From Flavobacteriaceae bacterium UBA5079 (GTDB lineage Bacteria; Bacteroidota; Bacteroidia; Flavobacteriales; Flavobacteriaceae), in assembly GCA_002414705.1 (NCBI GenBank), contig DIAL01000138.1, positions 469-7,130 of the forward strand: a stretch of DNA of 6,662 nucleotides, in the 5' to 3' direction. Made by a program: the position numbers and the translations under genes. Below, one piece after another: positions 1-6,662 of the stretch. The notes beneath the pieces were generated by a model. It was given only the letters and a program-made list of their open reading frames with translations, did not search any database and was not told the DNA's origin. Within the stretch, counting starts at the first letter, position 1; the number at the start of each line of letters is the position of its first letter.

Positions 1-1144
1 TTGTAGCATTGTTTACTTTCCCTGCCATATCGGTTTGTAATACATAACCAACACCATATTTAATTAAATCTTGTTCAATGGTCGCTGAACTTCCAGCAAA
101 CATAGGTTTATTAACCGTTCCTGCTTTATACATGGTTTCTAGAATAAGATTAATGCTATTATCTGCAATAATAAGTTCGGAGATTTTTACATTAGTAATT
201 TCTGAAGGCGAAAAACCTGTTAAACTTTTATACTGTGTCAACGCTTCAATTTTGTTATCATTCAACACTTTTTCATCTGTAATACTATACATTAATAAAC
301 GGTTAAATTTACCAACCTGAACACCAAACGATTTGTCTTCATAAAAAGCCATGAAATAGTCCTGACTTCCTATTGAAAATACTTTCGGCTCAAATAAAGC
401 TGTTTTTTCTGGAAAAGCTAATTGCCTTGTTTCTGTTGCTGTTACTTCAATAATCTGATTTGTTTCCGCTTTAAAACCTTTCTCAATTCGTACCCAAAGT
501 ATATTACCAGAATTTGTAACTGCTACATGTTTTTCATTAGTGTCGTTAAAAACAACATCTTTTTTCCAAACTTCATCACCACTAGCTGTATTGAAAACCA
601 TAATCATGCTTTTATTTGGTTCTTTACGCTTGGAGTAAGGTGTATAAACTAAAGCCGCAAATTGACCATTTTCTGAAACGCGAAAAGCAATATCTCCCGA
701 TTTGGAGTTGGATTCAATAGGATGTGTAAAAATTAAGCGTTCAGAGAAAGAACTGGTTGTTTTGTTGAAAATAATTTCGTGAACTTCCATTTTATCCATT
801 TTACCAGTATAACCATGTGTGTATGCTACCACTTCATTTTCATTACGCTGATACATACCTAAAAAGTTATATAAGGTACTTGCTCCCATGCCTGGAAATT
901 CAAAACTAAACGTATCCACTAATGCATTTTTTTGATCGAATTTTCGCAGAATTACTTCATGCTGACTTTGCATACCATGATCATTTACGTGACTAAACAA
1001 ATAAGTATTATAATTATCAGTTAACACAAATTGAGCATCTTTTTCAGATTCTGGGTTAAATGGAAATTTATCTCCATAATTATTTTTTTGTGCTAGTAAA
1101 ACTGAAGAAAAAACTAGGAGAAAAATTAGTGTTGAATATTTCAT
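1..1144 (-). CDS. Exported protein of unknown function, beta-rich, 3' end outside the window
   Basis: The frame is open from an ATG at 1144 down to base 1, giving 381 codons with no stop, so the C-terminus lies beyond the left edge. The protein begins MKYSTLIFLLVFSSVLLAQ, a clear Sec signal peptide with probable cleavage after about residue 18 (LLA|Q). No lipobox cysteine is present, so a periplasmic, outer-surface or secreted product is expected. The mature part has no transmembrane segment. It alternates short hydrophobic strands with polar turns (for example QFAALVYTP, SMIMVFNT, GNILWVRIE, YFMAFYED), which resembles a beta-propeller; that is inference from pattern only. I recognise no catalytic motif or named family. 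It starts 4 bp after the stop of the upstream gene, so the two are almost certainly co-transcribed and may be translationally coupled. The start has no Shine-Dalgarno sequence, as is usual in this phylum. A T9SS sorting domain could exist in the unseen C-terminus. Confidence 0.85.
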   Translation of the reverse strand, partial: MKYSTLIFLLVFSSVLLAQKNNYGDKFPFNPESEKDAQFVLTDNYNTYLFSHVNDHGMQSQHEVILRKFDQKNALVDTFSFEFPGMGASTLYNFLGMYQRNENEVVAYTHGYTGKMDKMEVHEIIFNKTTSSFSERLIFTHPIESNSKSGDIAFRVSENGQFAALVYTPYSKRKEPNKSMIMVFNTASGDEVWKKDVVFNDTNEKHVAVTNSGNILWVRIEKGFKAETNQIIEVTATETRQLAFPEKTALFEPKVFSIGSQDYFMAFYEDKSFGVQVGKFNRLLMYSITDEKVLNDNKIEALTQYKSLTGFSPSEITNVKISELIIADNSINLILETMYKAGTVNKPMFAGSSATIEQDLIKYGVGYVLQTDMAGKVNNAT

Positions 1145-1148
1145 AAGT

Positions 1149-2342
1149 TTAATTATTGTAGATTTCTTGTTCTAAACGCTCTAATGTTTTTTCGTCATCG
1201 TAGGATAATTTGATATTTACCAAATTTTCTTGTAAGTCGTTTAAATACTGCTCTGCTGCTTCTTTTCTGTTTAATGCCACATGCAGTTTTATGAGGTTGA
1301 AATAAATATATTGCGCAATTTTTGCGTTGTAGTCAGCTTTAGAGTCTTTATAATCGACCAAAGTCAACGCATTATTCCATATATCAATCCCTTTTTGCAT
1401 ATTTTCCATAGCTGAAATTGTCATACGTGAATTTGGATCTTCTTGAATCTTTTTTAAATTCGTCAAAACATAAATATGTGCTTTTTCTAACTCATCATAG
1501 GTGTTTTTTCGGTTTTTAACCACTTCCAAATACATGGACTTTCTTTGATTAATATAACCATAACGCTCATTAAGCAATTGGTTAATGTACTTCATTACTT
1601 TTTCTAAATAATTCTTCTCTTCCCTATTCTTATTGATATTATTGGTAGGATAATTAGAAATCATTTCGAATTCCGTAAATAATTCTGTTTTAAAATCTTC
1701 TTTACCATTTAGCGTAACCATAATTTTTGTTGGTTGGTTGGCAAAAGATTGTCCAGCATTATCTTGAAAATTTACTTTATCAATTTCCACTTGAACATTC
1801 AATATGTTTTGACCACGCTCCAAACCGTTAATTACAATTTGGCTACCCAAAATAGTGTTATCAACAATTACGTAATCATTTAAATTTGGATCTTGATAAA
1901 CAGGTTCGGCTGGCTTATAGTACGTTGGTCTGTTTGGTAAAACTAAAGCTGGCTTTTTTCCTTGATCGGTTAAAGCTAATCTTTCTAAAAGGGATAATTC
2001 ATTGAATTCTTTCGACTCTAATTCAAATTTTTCTTTTGCTAAAGCAATATCTGTTTCGTGTTGCGCTAACTTTACTTTGTATTCCGCTTCACTATCAATA
2101 ACTTTTTGATCGTAACTTTCTAACTCATTTTGAAAATCTACTTTAGATTGCGCAACAACATCTTCCGTTGTAATATTATAAGGCGAATTAACGGTTACTG
2201 TATAAAATTGTTGATCGGCTGGAATAGAAACTTCCGGTAATTGTGATACATTGAATTCCACTTTTTCACCTGTAATTCCTTGAGCTAAAACAACTTGGAA
2301 ACTCACAAAAAACAGAATTGCTAATACATAATATTTTGTCAT
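1149..2342 (-). CDS. Exported coiled-coil protein with helical (TPR-like) C-terminus, function unknown
   Basis: This is a complete 397-residue protein. Residues 1-20 form a Sec signal peptide (MTKYYVLAILFFVSFQVVLA, then QG) with no lipobox cysteine; no cysteine occurs anywhere in the protein. Residues about 64-125 are charged and helical with coiled-coil character (VDFQNELESYDQKVIDSEAE onward). A Pro/Tyr-rich linker follows at about 130-155 (NRPTYYKPAEPVYQDPN), then a probably beta-rich segment at 156-230. From about 238 to the end it is helical; IAQYIYFNLIKLHVALNRKE (342-361) followed by AAEQYLNDL looks like a tetratricopeptide-type helix pair, which would suggest protein-protein contacts. 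I do not recognise the family. It is the first gene of a two-gene unit with the exported protein downstream, so the products may work together outside the inner membrane. The start at 2342 is supported by the signal peptide and by a -7 promoter element a short distance upstream. Confidence 0.9.
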   Translation of the reverse strand: MTKYYVLAILFFVSFQVVLAQGITGEKVEFNVSQLPEVSIPADQQFYTVTVNSPYNITTEDVVAQSKVDFQNELESYDQKVIDSEAEYKVKLAQHETDIALAKEKFELESKEFNELSLLERLALTDQGKKPALVLPNRPTYYKPAEPVYQDPNLNDYVIVDNTILGSQIVINGLERGQNILNVQVEIDKVNFQDNAGQSFANQPTKIMVTLNGKEDFKTELFTEFEMISNYPTNNINKNREEKNYLEKVMKYINQLLNERYGYINQRKSMYLEVVKNRKNTYDELEKAHIYVLTNLKKIQEDPNSRMTISAMENMQKGIDIWNNALTLVDYKDSKADYNAKIAQYIYFNLIKLHVALNRKEAAEQYLNDLQENLVNIKLSYDDEKTLERLEQEIYNN

Positions 2343-2364
2343 CTTTTTCTTTTTAAATCGTGTG

Positions 2365-2372
2365 CAAAAATA
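2365..2372 (-). promoter_or_regulatory. Bacteroidota -7 promoter element for the exported-protein pair
   Basis: On the minus strand this reads TATTTTTG, an exact match to the TAnnTTTG -7 consensus used by the primary sigma factor of Bacteroidota. It lies 22 bp before the ATG at 2342, implying a very short leader of roughly 15 nt. No clear TTG (-33 element) is seen at the expected distance upstream, so the match rests on the -7 box and its position only. In AT-rich DNA some chance matches are expected. Confidence 0.5.
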
Positions 2373-2431
2373 AGGGTTTTTAATGATATAAATTGAATGA
2401 TGTAACCTAAATCAAAAAGATCGTAATAAAA

Positions 2432-2457
2432 AAAGCTCTCAAATTAATGAGAGCTTA
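2432..2457 (-). terminator. Intrinsic terminator of ytxJ
   Basis: The arms AAGCTCTC (2433-2440) and GAGAGCTT (2449-2456) are perfectly complementary, with one further A-T pair closing a 6-nt loop. On the minus strand the hairpin is followed at once by a run of T (positions 2434 down to 2428, then ATTACGA), the classic form of a rho-independent terminator. It begins about 20 bp after the ytxJ stop codon. The plus-strand side has a run of A, so it acts in the minus direction. It separates ytxJ from the exported-protein pair, which therefore needs its own promoter. Confidence 0.85.
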
Positions 2458-2475
2458 AAAATACTTTAGAAACTA

Positions 2476-2862
2476 TTATGCGTAGCGTTCCAATTCCAAA
2501 CTATTTATACCACCATGACTAGCATGCGCAACAGTAACACCGTTTCTAATAATTAATAATTGCGGAGACTCATGAAGCACTTGAAACATGTAACCCGTTT
2601 CTTGACTAACATCTCGATAGTTTAATAAATCTAAATAATACAAATCGGCATTTAAATCTACATTATATGCCTCTACAAACTGATTCATAACCATCCTACT
2701 TATTCCACAACGTGTGGAATGTTTGAAGATAATCTGGGTTTTTACGTTAGATTTTTTAGCTATCTCACCCAATTGCGAAACAGCTGTTAAATTTTTCCAA
2801 GGCAGTAGTTTTTCTTCTTTTGGTTCTGTTGAACCTCCAAATAATTTATTTATAAAACTCAT
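2476..2862 (-). CDS. ytxJ: Bacillithiol system redox-active protein YtxJ (monothiol, thioredoxin fold)
   Basis: This 128-residue cytoplasmic protein has no signal peptide. It matches the YtxJ (DUF2847) family: a Trp-containing N-terminal segment (LLPWKNL, 19-25), the hydrophobic strand TQIIFKHST (42-50), then the active-site segment TRCGIS with a single cysteine, Cys52. The cis-proline of the thioredoxin fold is in HESPQLLII (Pro100), followed by the strand and the closing His-Gly-Gly motif (SHGG, 115-118). Family members resemble monothiol glutaredoxins and are linked to bacillithiol, where they are thought to remove bacillithiol from mixed disulfides or to act as bacilliredoxin-like proteins; the exact reaction is not firmly established for this branch. 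With one cysteine, a monothiol mechanism is inferred. It is a single-gene unit, divergent from clpB and ended by the hairpin just downstream. The start at 2862 gives the usual short amphipathic N-terminus (MSFINKLFGG). Confidence 0.88.
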   Translation of the reverse strand: MSFINKLFGGSTEPKEEKLLPWKNLTAVSQLGEIAKKSNVKTQIIFKHSTRCGISRMVMNQFVEAYNVDLNADLYYLDLLNYRDVSQETGYMFQVLHESPQLLIIRNGVTVAHASHGGINSLELERYA

Positions 2863-2912
2863 ACTAATTATCGTCTTTTTAATTTACAAAGAGGTAGTCG
2901 GAGGAAGTTAAA

Positions 2913-2944
2913 CAATCTTACAAACTGACGAAAAGTCACGCCAA
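2913..2944 (-). promoter_or_regulatory. Candidate ytxJ promoter
   Basis: On the minus strand a TTG (2944-2942) is followed after 21 bp by TAAGATTG (2920-2913), one mismatch from the Bacteroidota TTG / TAnnTTTG promoter. Transcription would start near 2906, giving a leader of about 45 nt before the ATG at 2862. The -7 box is imperfect, so the call rests on spacing, orientation and the mirrored copy on the other strand. Confidence 0.35.
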
Positions 2945-2964
2945 CACTGTAAAAAACAGACATT

Positions 2965-2993
2965 TTGTCAACAAAAACATACTGGTAAGATTG
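2965..2993 (+). promoter_or_regulatory. Candidate clpB promoter
   Basis: A TTG at 2965-2967 is followed after 18 bp by TAAGATTG (2986-2993), one mismatch from the Bacteroidota TAnnTTTG -7 box, with a -33/-7 spacing in the normal range. Transcription would start near 3000, leaving a leader of about 70 nt. No CIRCE element (the HrcA operator often found at heat-shock genes) is seen between 2863 and 3072. A separate stress-type promoter cannot be excluded. Confidence 0.35.
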
Positions 2994-3072
2994 TTGACTT
3001 ATACATCTCGAACACAACAACTAGTAATAACATTTCAAAAAAAACATTCTGTTAAACGGAATATACAATACT

Positions 3073-5682
3073 ATGAATTTAAATAATTATACCATAAAAT
3101 CACAGGAAGCCATTCAGCAAGCGCAACAACTTGCACAAGGCTTCGGGCATCAACAAATAGAAAACGAACATATTTTTAAAGCGCTTTTTAATGTTGATGA
3201 AAATGTACTACCATTCATTTTAAAAAAATTGAATGTAAACATATCGTTATTAGAACAGACATTGGATAAGCAATTAGAAAGTTTTGCCAAAGTATCAGGT
3301 GGCGAAATTATGTTATCACGTGAGGCTGGAAAAACCTTAAATGAAGCATCCATAATTGCTAAAAAAATGACTGATGATTACGTGTCAATCGAGCACTTAA
3401 TTTTGGCTATTTTTAAATCTAATAGCAAAATTTCACAAATGTTAAAAGATCAAGGTGTTTCAGAAAAACATTTAAAAGCAGCTATTGACGAATTACGTCA
3501 AGGTGATCGCGTAACATCTCAAAGTCAAGAAGAAACCTATAATTCATTAAATAAATACGCTAAAAACCTGAACCAATTAGCAAAAGACGGAAAATTGGAT
3601 CCTGTTATTGGTCGTGATGAAGAAATACGACGCATTCTTCAAATTTTATCGCGTAGAACCAAAAACAACCCGATTTTAGTGGGTGAACCTGGTACGGGAA
3701 AAACCGCTATTGCCGAAGGATTAGCACATAGAATTGTAGATGGTGATGTACCTGAAAATTTAGTGGATAAACAAATTTTCGCTTTAGACATGGGAGCACT
3801 TATTGCAGGCGCCAAATATAAAGGTGAATTTGAAGAACGCCTAAAAGCCGTTATTAAAGAAGTCACCACTAGCGAAGGTGATATTGTCCTTTTTATTGAT
3901 GAAATCCATACGCTTGTTGGCGCAGGTGGTGGCCAAGGCGCCATGGATGCCGCTAATATTTTAAAACCAGCACTAGCAAGAGGCGAATTACGTGCTATTG
4001 GAGCAACAACTTTAGATGAGTATCAAAAATACTTCGAAAAAGACAAGGCTTTAGAACGTCGTTTTCAGAAAGTAATGGTCGATGAACCAGATACAGAAAG
4101 CGCTATTTCTATCCTTCGTGGTATTAAAGAAAAGTATGAAACGCATCATAAAGTTCGTATAAAAGATGAAGCTATTATTGGTGCTGTGGAATTATCGGAA
4201 CGCTATATAACCAATCGTTTTTTACCAGACAAAGCCATTGACTTAATGGATGAGGCTGCTGCTAAATTACGTATGGAAATCAACTCCAAACCAGAAGAAT
4301 TAGATGTTTTGGATAGAAAAGTCATGCAGTTGGAAATTGAAATTGAAGCTATAAAGCGCGAGAAAGACGAAACGAAATTAAAATCATTACGTGCAGATTT
4401 AGCTAATTTAAAAGAAGAACGCAATGAGCTTAATGCGAAATGGAAAAGCGAAAAAGAAGTCGTTGATAATATCCAAACCGCAAAATCCGATATTGAAGAG
4501 TTTAAGCTAGAAGCTGAACGTGCTGAACGGGATGGCGACTACGGGAAAGTAGCGGAAATACGTTATGGAAAAATAAAAGACGCACAAGAACACTTGGAAA
4601 AACTTCAAATAGAATTGCAAGCAAATCAAAGTGAAAGTTCATTAATTAAAGAAGAAGTCACTTATGATGATATTGCCGAAGTTGTAGCCAAATGGACAGG
4701 AATACCAGTCTCTAAAATGCTACAAAGCGATCGTGAAAAGCTTTTAAAGCTAGAATCCGAATTACACAAACGTGTTGTTGGACAAGAAGAAGCTATTGTA
4801 GCAGTAAGTGATGCTGTTAGACGATCAAGAGCTGGTTTACAAAACCCACAAAAACCCATTGGAACCTTCCTGTTTTTAGGTACTACTGGTATTGGAAAAA
4901 CGGAATTAGCAAAAGCACTAGCTGAATATTTATTTGATGATGAAGCTGCAATGACTAGAATTGACATGAGTGAATATCAAGAACGTCATGCAGTAAGTAG
5001 ATTGGTTGGTGCACCTCCAGGATACGTAGGTTACGATGAAGGCGGACAATTAACAGAAGCAGTAAGACGCAAGCCATATTCAGTCGTTTTATTAGATGAA
5101 ATTGAAAAAGCGCATCCTGATACCTTCAACATTTTATTACAAGTATTAGATGAAGGACATTTAACGGATAATAAAGGGCGACTTGCAGATTTTAAAAACA
5201 CGATTATTATTATGACCTCCAATATGGGAAGTCAAATAATTCAAGAGAAATTTGAAGCCACAAAAGATGTGGACGCAGCTATGGAACTAGCAAAAATAGA
5301 AGTGCTTGGCTTATTAAAGCAAACGGTAAGACCTGAATTTTTAAATCGTATAGATGATACGATTATGTTTACGCCTTTAACACAGGAAAATATTACAGAA
5401 ATTGTAGGATTACAATTAAAAAGCATCACTAAAATGATAGGAAAGCAAGGTATTACTTTTGATGCAACACCAGAAGCTATTGCGTATTTAGCTAAAAAAG
5501 GATACGATCCAGAATATGGTGCAAGACCTGTAAAACGTGTTATTCAGAAAGAAGTCTTAAATGAATTGAGTAAAGAAATTTTATCTGGAACCGTTTCAAC
5601 AGATAGTATTATTCTACTGGATGCTTTTGATGACAAATTAGTTTTTAGAAATCAAGGTGATTTAGTATCTGAAGAATATTAA
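3073..5682 (+). CDS. clpB: ATP-dependent disaggregase ClpB (Hsp100)
   Basis: This complete 869-residue protein is about the normal length for ClpB. It is a cytoplasmic hexameric AAA+ machine that, with DnaK, DnaJ and GrpE, threads aggregated proteins through its pore after heat or oxidative stress. Domains: Clp N-domain (about 1-145); NBD1 with Walker A GEPGTGKT (204-211), pore-loop Tyr249 (AKYKGEF), Walker B IVLFIDE (271-277) and arginine fingers Arg329-Arg330; the coiled-coil M domain (about 405-525), which marks ClpB rather than ClpA or ClpX; NBD2 with Walker A GTTGIGKT (603-610), pore-loop motif GAPPGYVGY (646-654), Walker B VVLLDE (671-676), the arginine-finger segment RPEFLNRID (753-761), and sensor-2 GAR (816-818). 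The ClpP-binding IGF/L loop is absent, as expected for ClpB. NBD2 has Thr where most ClpBs have Pro in the P-loop; I recall the same in other Bacteroidota. ATG 3073 starts at the usual N-terminus and has no Shine-Dalgarno sequence. It stands alone and is divergent from ytxJ. Confidence 0.98.
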   Translation: MNLNNYTIKSQEAIQQAQQLAQGFGHQQIENEHIFKALFNVDENVLPFILKKLNVNISLLEQTLDKQLESFAKVSGGEIMLSREAGKTLNEASIIAKKMTDDYVSIEHLILAIFKSNSKISQMLKDQGVSEKHLKAAIDELRQGDRVTSQSQEETYNSLNKYAKNLNQLAKDGKLDPVIGRDEEIRRILQILSRRTKNNPILVGEPGTGKTAIAEGLAHRIVDGDVPENLVDKQIFALDMGALIAGAKYKGEFEERLKAVIKEVTTSEGDIVLFIDEIHTLVGAGGGQGAMDAANILKPALARGELRAIGATTLDEYQKYFEKDKALERRFQKVMVDEPDTESAISILRGIKEKYETHHKVRIKDEAIIGAVELSERYITNRFLPDKAIDLMDEAAAKLRMEINSKPEELDVLDRKVMQLEIEIEAIKREKDETKLKSLRADLANLKEERNELNAKWKSEKEVVDNIQTAKSDIEEFKLEAERAERDGDYGKVAEIRYGKIKDAQEHLEKLQIELQANQSESSLIKEEVTYDDIAEVVAKWTGIPVSKMLQSDREKLLKLESELHKRVVGQEEAIVAVSDAVRRSRAGLQNPQKPIGTFLFLGTTGIGKTELAKALAEYLFDDEAAMTRIDMSEYQERHAVSRLVGAPPGYVGYDEGGQLTEAVRRKPYSVVLLDEIEKAHPDTFNILLQVLDEGHLTDNKGRLADFKNTIIIMTSNMGSQIIQEKFEATKDVDAAMELAKIEVLGLLKQTVRPEFLNRIDDTIMFTPLTQENITEIVGLQLKSITKMIGKQGITFDATPEAIAYLAKKGYDPEYGARPVKRVIQKEVLNELSKEILSGTVSTDSIILLDAFDDKLVFRNQGDLVSEEY

Positions 5683-5696
5683 GAAGACTATTAAAG

Positions 5697-5712
5697 TTTC
5701 GTTAAAACGAAA
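5697..5712. repeat. Short palindrome after clpB
   Basis: TTTCGTT and AACGAAA form 7-bp perfect arms around two adenines, 14 bp after the clpB stop codon. It could fold as a weak hairpin in the clpB 3' untranslated region. The downstream sequence is A-rich rather than T-rich, so it is not a good terminator for clpB. The loop-and-arm sequence TAAAACG (5703-5709) can instead pair with CGTTTTA at 5731-5737. The role is unknown. Confidence 0.4.
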
Positions 5713-5762
5713 ATAAAAAGTCCGAAGGAACGTTTTAGTTAATAAGTTGGTTAGTTAGTTTG

Positions 5763-5804
5763 AAAAAGCAACGTAAATCTATAAAAAGAGGCACGTTGCT
5801 TTTT
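5763..5804. terminator. Bidirectional terminator between clpB and the convergent T9SS gene
   Basis: AAAAAGCAACGT (5763-5774) and ACGTTGCTTTTT (5793-5804) form a perfect 12-bp stem around an 18-nt loop. On both strands the 3' arm ends in five T, so the stem can terminate transcription either way. It sits 80 bp after the clpB stop and 22 bp after the stop of the minus-strand gene, exactly between two convergent genes. The loop is longer than usual for an intrinsic terminator, which lowers certainty slightly. Confidence 0.75.
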
Positions 5805-5826
5805 GCATTAAACTAATTTCTACTTG

Positions 5827-6662
5827 TTATTTAACAATTAAGCGTTTGGTTTCAATTTTTTTGCCATCTACATATAATGTATAATAATAAATAGCTGACT
5901 GTAATTGCGCTTTTTGAATAGTTAAAGATCCTGCTTTACCAAATTGTGTAATGGCAGCAGATGAAATAACCTGACCTAAAGATGAGGTTAATACTATTTT
6001 AGCACTTCTGTATTTAGAAGGAATAAAATACGAGATTTCCGATTGTGTATTAAACGGATTTGGAACATTCTGTCCCAATTGAATACTGTTTTCATTTGTT
6101 TCTACCTCGGGAACATGCAAAGTACCTCCACAGGCACATTGTTCTAATGCTGTCATTCGTGCCAATAAATCATCTATTTGAGCCTGTTGTGCTGAATTTT
6201 CCGCCTGTAATGTTGATAAAATTGGTGATAAATCCACATCCACAGAAGTTCCATTTTCAATGGCAACCGTTAGTGTTGTTCCTAAAAGTGTTGCTGATGC
6301 CATGTTCTGATTATCACTTCCTGGCTCAACCCACGCTGCCCCATCCCAAGTATAGGTTGCATTATCTTCGGTGTCATAAACCATCATCCCTGCAACTGCA
6401 CCACCTGATAATGTGGTTCGTTCAGCATTTGTTAAACGGTTTAAAATTAACCCTTTATTTGTAGCGCCTAAATCTAAAGATGCATTACCATTTGGTGATG
6501 CATTATTAACACCTAAAGCACCAGTTGCAGCAATAAATATGACATTATCTGGTGCACCTGGCTTTATTTTAAATGGTAATTTACTTCCACCTGTTACATC
6601 TCTAATAAAAAAATTGGTTTCATTTCCAGCCACATCCCACGTTTGTGAAGTCCATCCAGAAG
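5827..6662 (-). CDS. T9SS-exported protein, C-terminal part (type A sorting domain), 5' end outside the window
   Basis: The frame is open from the right edge to the TAA at 5827, giving 277 visible residues. A GTG at 6633 could be read as a start, but the frame continues upstream without a stop (SGWTSQTWD), so the true start is beyond the window. Visible residues 50-110 (SPNGNASLDLGATNKGLILN, then RLTNAE, MMVYDTE and YTWDGAAWV) resemble a segment that recurs in Bacteroidota surface proteins and phage tail-fibre-like proteins. A short coiled coil follows at about 147-174 (LSTLQAENSAQQAQIDDLLA), ending in Cys-Ala-Cys at 175-177. Residues about 195-277 are a type IX secretion C-terminal sorting domain: LGQNVPNPFN, the strand EISYFIP, the GQVI turn, and the closing YYYTLYVDGKKIETKRLIVK. 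Known family behaviour is passage across the outer membrane by T9SS with removal of this tail; a surface or secreted location is therefore inferred. The exact role, possibly adhesion, is unknown. It is convergent with clpB. Confidence 0.9.
   Translation of the reverse strand, partial: SGWTSQTWDVAGNETNFFIRDVTGGSKLPFKIKPGAPDNVIFIAATGALGVNNASPNGNASLDLGATNKGLILNRLTNAERTTLSGGAVAGMMVYDTEDNATYTWDGAAWVEPGSDNQNMASATLLGTTLTVAIENGTSVDVDLSPILSTLQAENSAQQAQIDDLLARMTALEQCACGGTLHVPEVETNENSIQLGQNVPNPFNTQSEISYFIPSKYRSAKIVLTSSLGQVISSAAITQFGKAGSLTIQKAQLQSAIYYYTLYVDGKKIETKRLIVK

Larger units (their letters stand above)
2911..2995. repeat. 11-bp inverted repeat framing the ytxJ/clpB intergenic region
   Basis: AACAATCTTAC at 2911-2921 is the exact reverse complement of GTAAGATTGTT at 2985-2995, with 63 bp between the arms. 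The similarity continues outward with one inserted base: the right arm runs on as GACTT, the left arm (minus strand) as TAACTT. Each arm contains TAAGATTG reading outward, one mismatch from the TAnnTTTG -7 box. The centre also holds TTTTGT-CA-ACAAAA (2963-2976), an interrupted palindrome, and two weak 4-bp hairpins (2926-2938 and 2947-2959). The arms could be duplicated promoter sequence, a two-site operator, or the closing stem of a structured RNA. Confidence 0.6.

Noticed and set aside
78..652. Plus-strand open frames of 76-80 codons.
   Set aside because: They lie antisense to the long exported-protein frame, which has a signal peptide; they look like chance frames.
2714..2911. A 65-codon plus-strand open frame ending in a hydrophobic stretch, considered as a small membrane protein.
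   Set aside because: Most of it is antisense to ytxJ, including the conserved active-site codons, and no promoter supports it.
2943..2977. TTGACA on the minus strand (within the TTTTGT-TG-ACAAAA palindrome) as an E. coli-type -35 box for ytxJ.
   Set aside because: Seventeen bases downstream there is no TATAAT-like box, and Bacteroidota do not use this promoter type.
2863..3072. CIRCE heat-shock operator upstream of clpB.
   Set aside because: No TTAGCACTC-N9-GAGTGCTAA or close variant is present.
3150..5429. Several minus-strand open frames of 62-101 codons.
   Set aside because: They are antisense to clpB, whose motifs are intact along its whole length.
5735..5761. TTAG-rich short direct repeats (GTTGGTTAGTTAGTT).
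   Set aside because: Only two to three imperfect units; too short to be a meaningful tandem array.
6060..6464. A 134-codon plus-strand open frame.
   Set aside because: It is antisense to the T9SS cargo gene, is rich in His, Leu and Pro as shadow frames often are, and has no recognisable domain.
5827..6633. GTG at 6633 as the start of the T9SS cargo gene.
   Set aside because: The same frame continues without a stop to the right edge, there is no signal peptide after the GTG, and T9SS cargo needs one.

Overview
The window most likely comes from the chromosome of a member of the Flavobacteriaceae (Bacteroidota). Four things point there: AT-rich DNA with A/T-ending codons, starts without Shine-Dalgarno sequences, promoter-like TAnnTTTG elements, and a C-terminal type IX secretion (T9SS type A) sorting domain. 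A YtxJ-type protein also fits, since many members of this family make bacillithiol. The genus cannot be told from this sequence.

Layout: positions 1-2342 hold two minus-strand genes in tandem, separated by 4 bp. The first transcribed (1149-2342) encodes an exported protein with a coiled coil and a helical, TPR-like C-terminus. The second (running off the left edge) encodes a large exported protein that looks beta-rich. Neither is a family I can name. A consensus Bacteroidota -7 element lies just upstream of the pair. A strong intrinsic terminator at 2432-2457 separates them from the next minus-strand gene, ytxJ (2476-2862), a thioredoxin-fold protein with one active-site cysteine that is linked to bacillithiol. 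ytxJ is divergent from clpB (3073-5682), a complete 869-residue ClpB disaggregase. The 210-bp gap between them carries an 11-bp inverted repeat whose two arms each contain an outward-facing -7-like element, which suggests back-to-back promoters or a shared operator.

clpB converges on a minus-strand gene that enters from the right edge (5827 to beyond 6662). That gene encodes the C-terminal part of a T9SS-exported surface or secreted protein with a tail-fibre-like repeat segment, a short coiled coil and a Cys-Ala-Cys motif. A 12-bp perfect stem with T runs on both strands lies between them and probably terminates both.

Functionally, ytxJ (thiol redox) and clpB (protein disaggregation) both fit stress defence, while the outer genes encode exported proteins. 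I see no mobile element, CRISPR array, RNA gene or defence system. Most of the window is ordinary core-genome content. The parts most worth a second look are the symmetrical ytxJ/clpB intergenic region and the uncharacterised exported pair.
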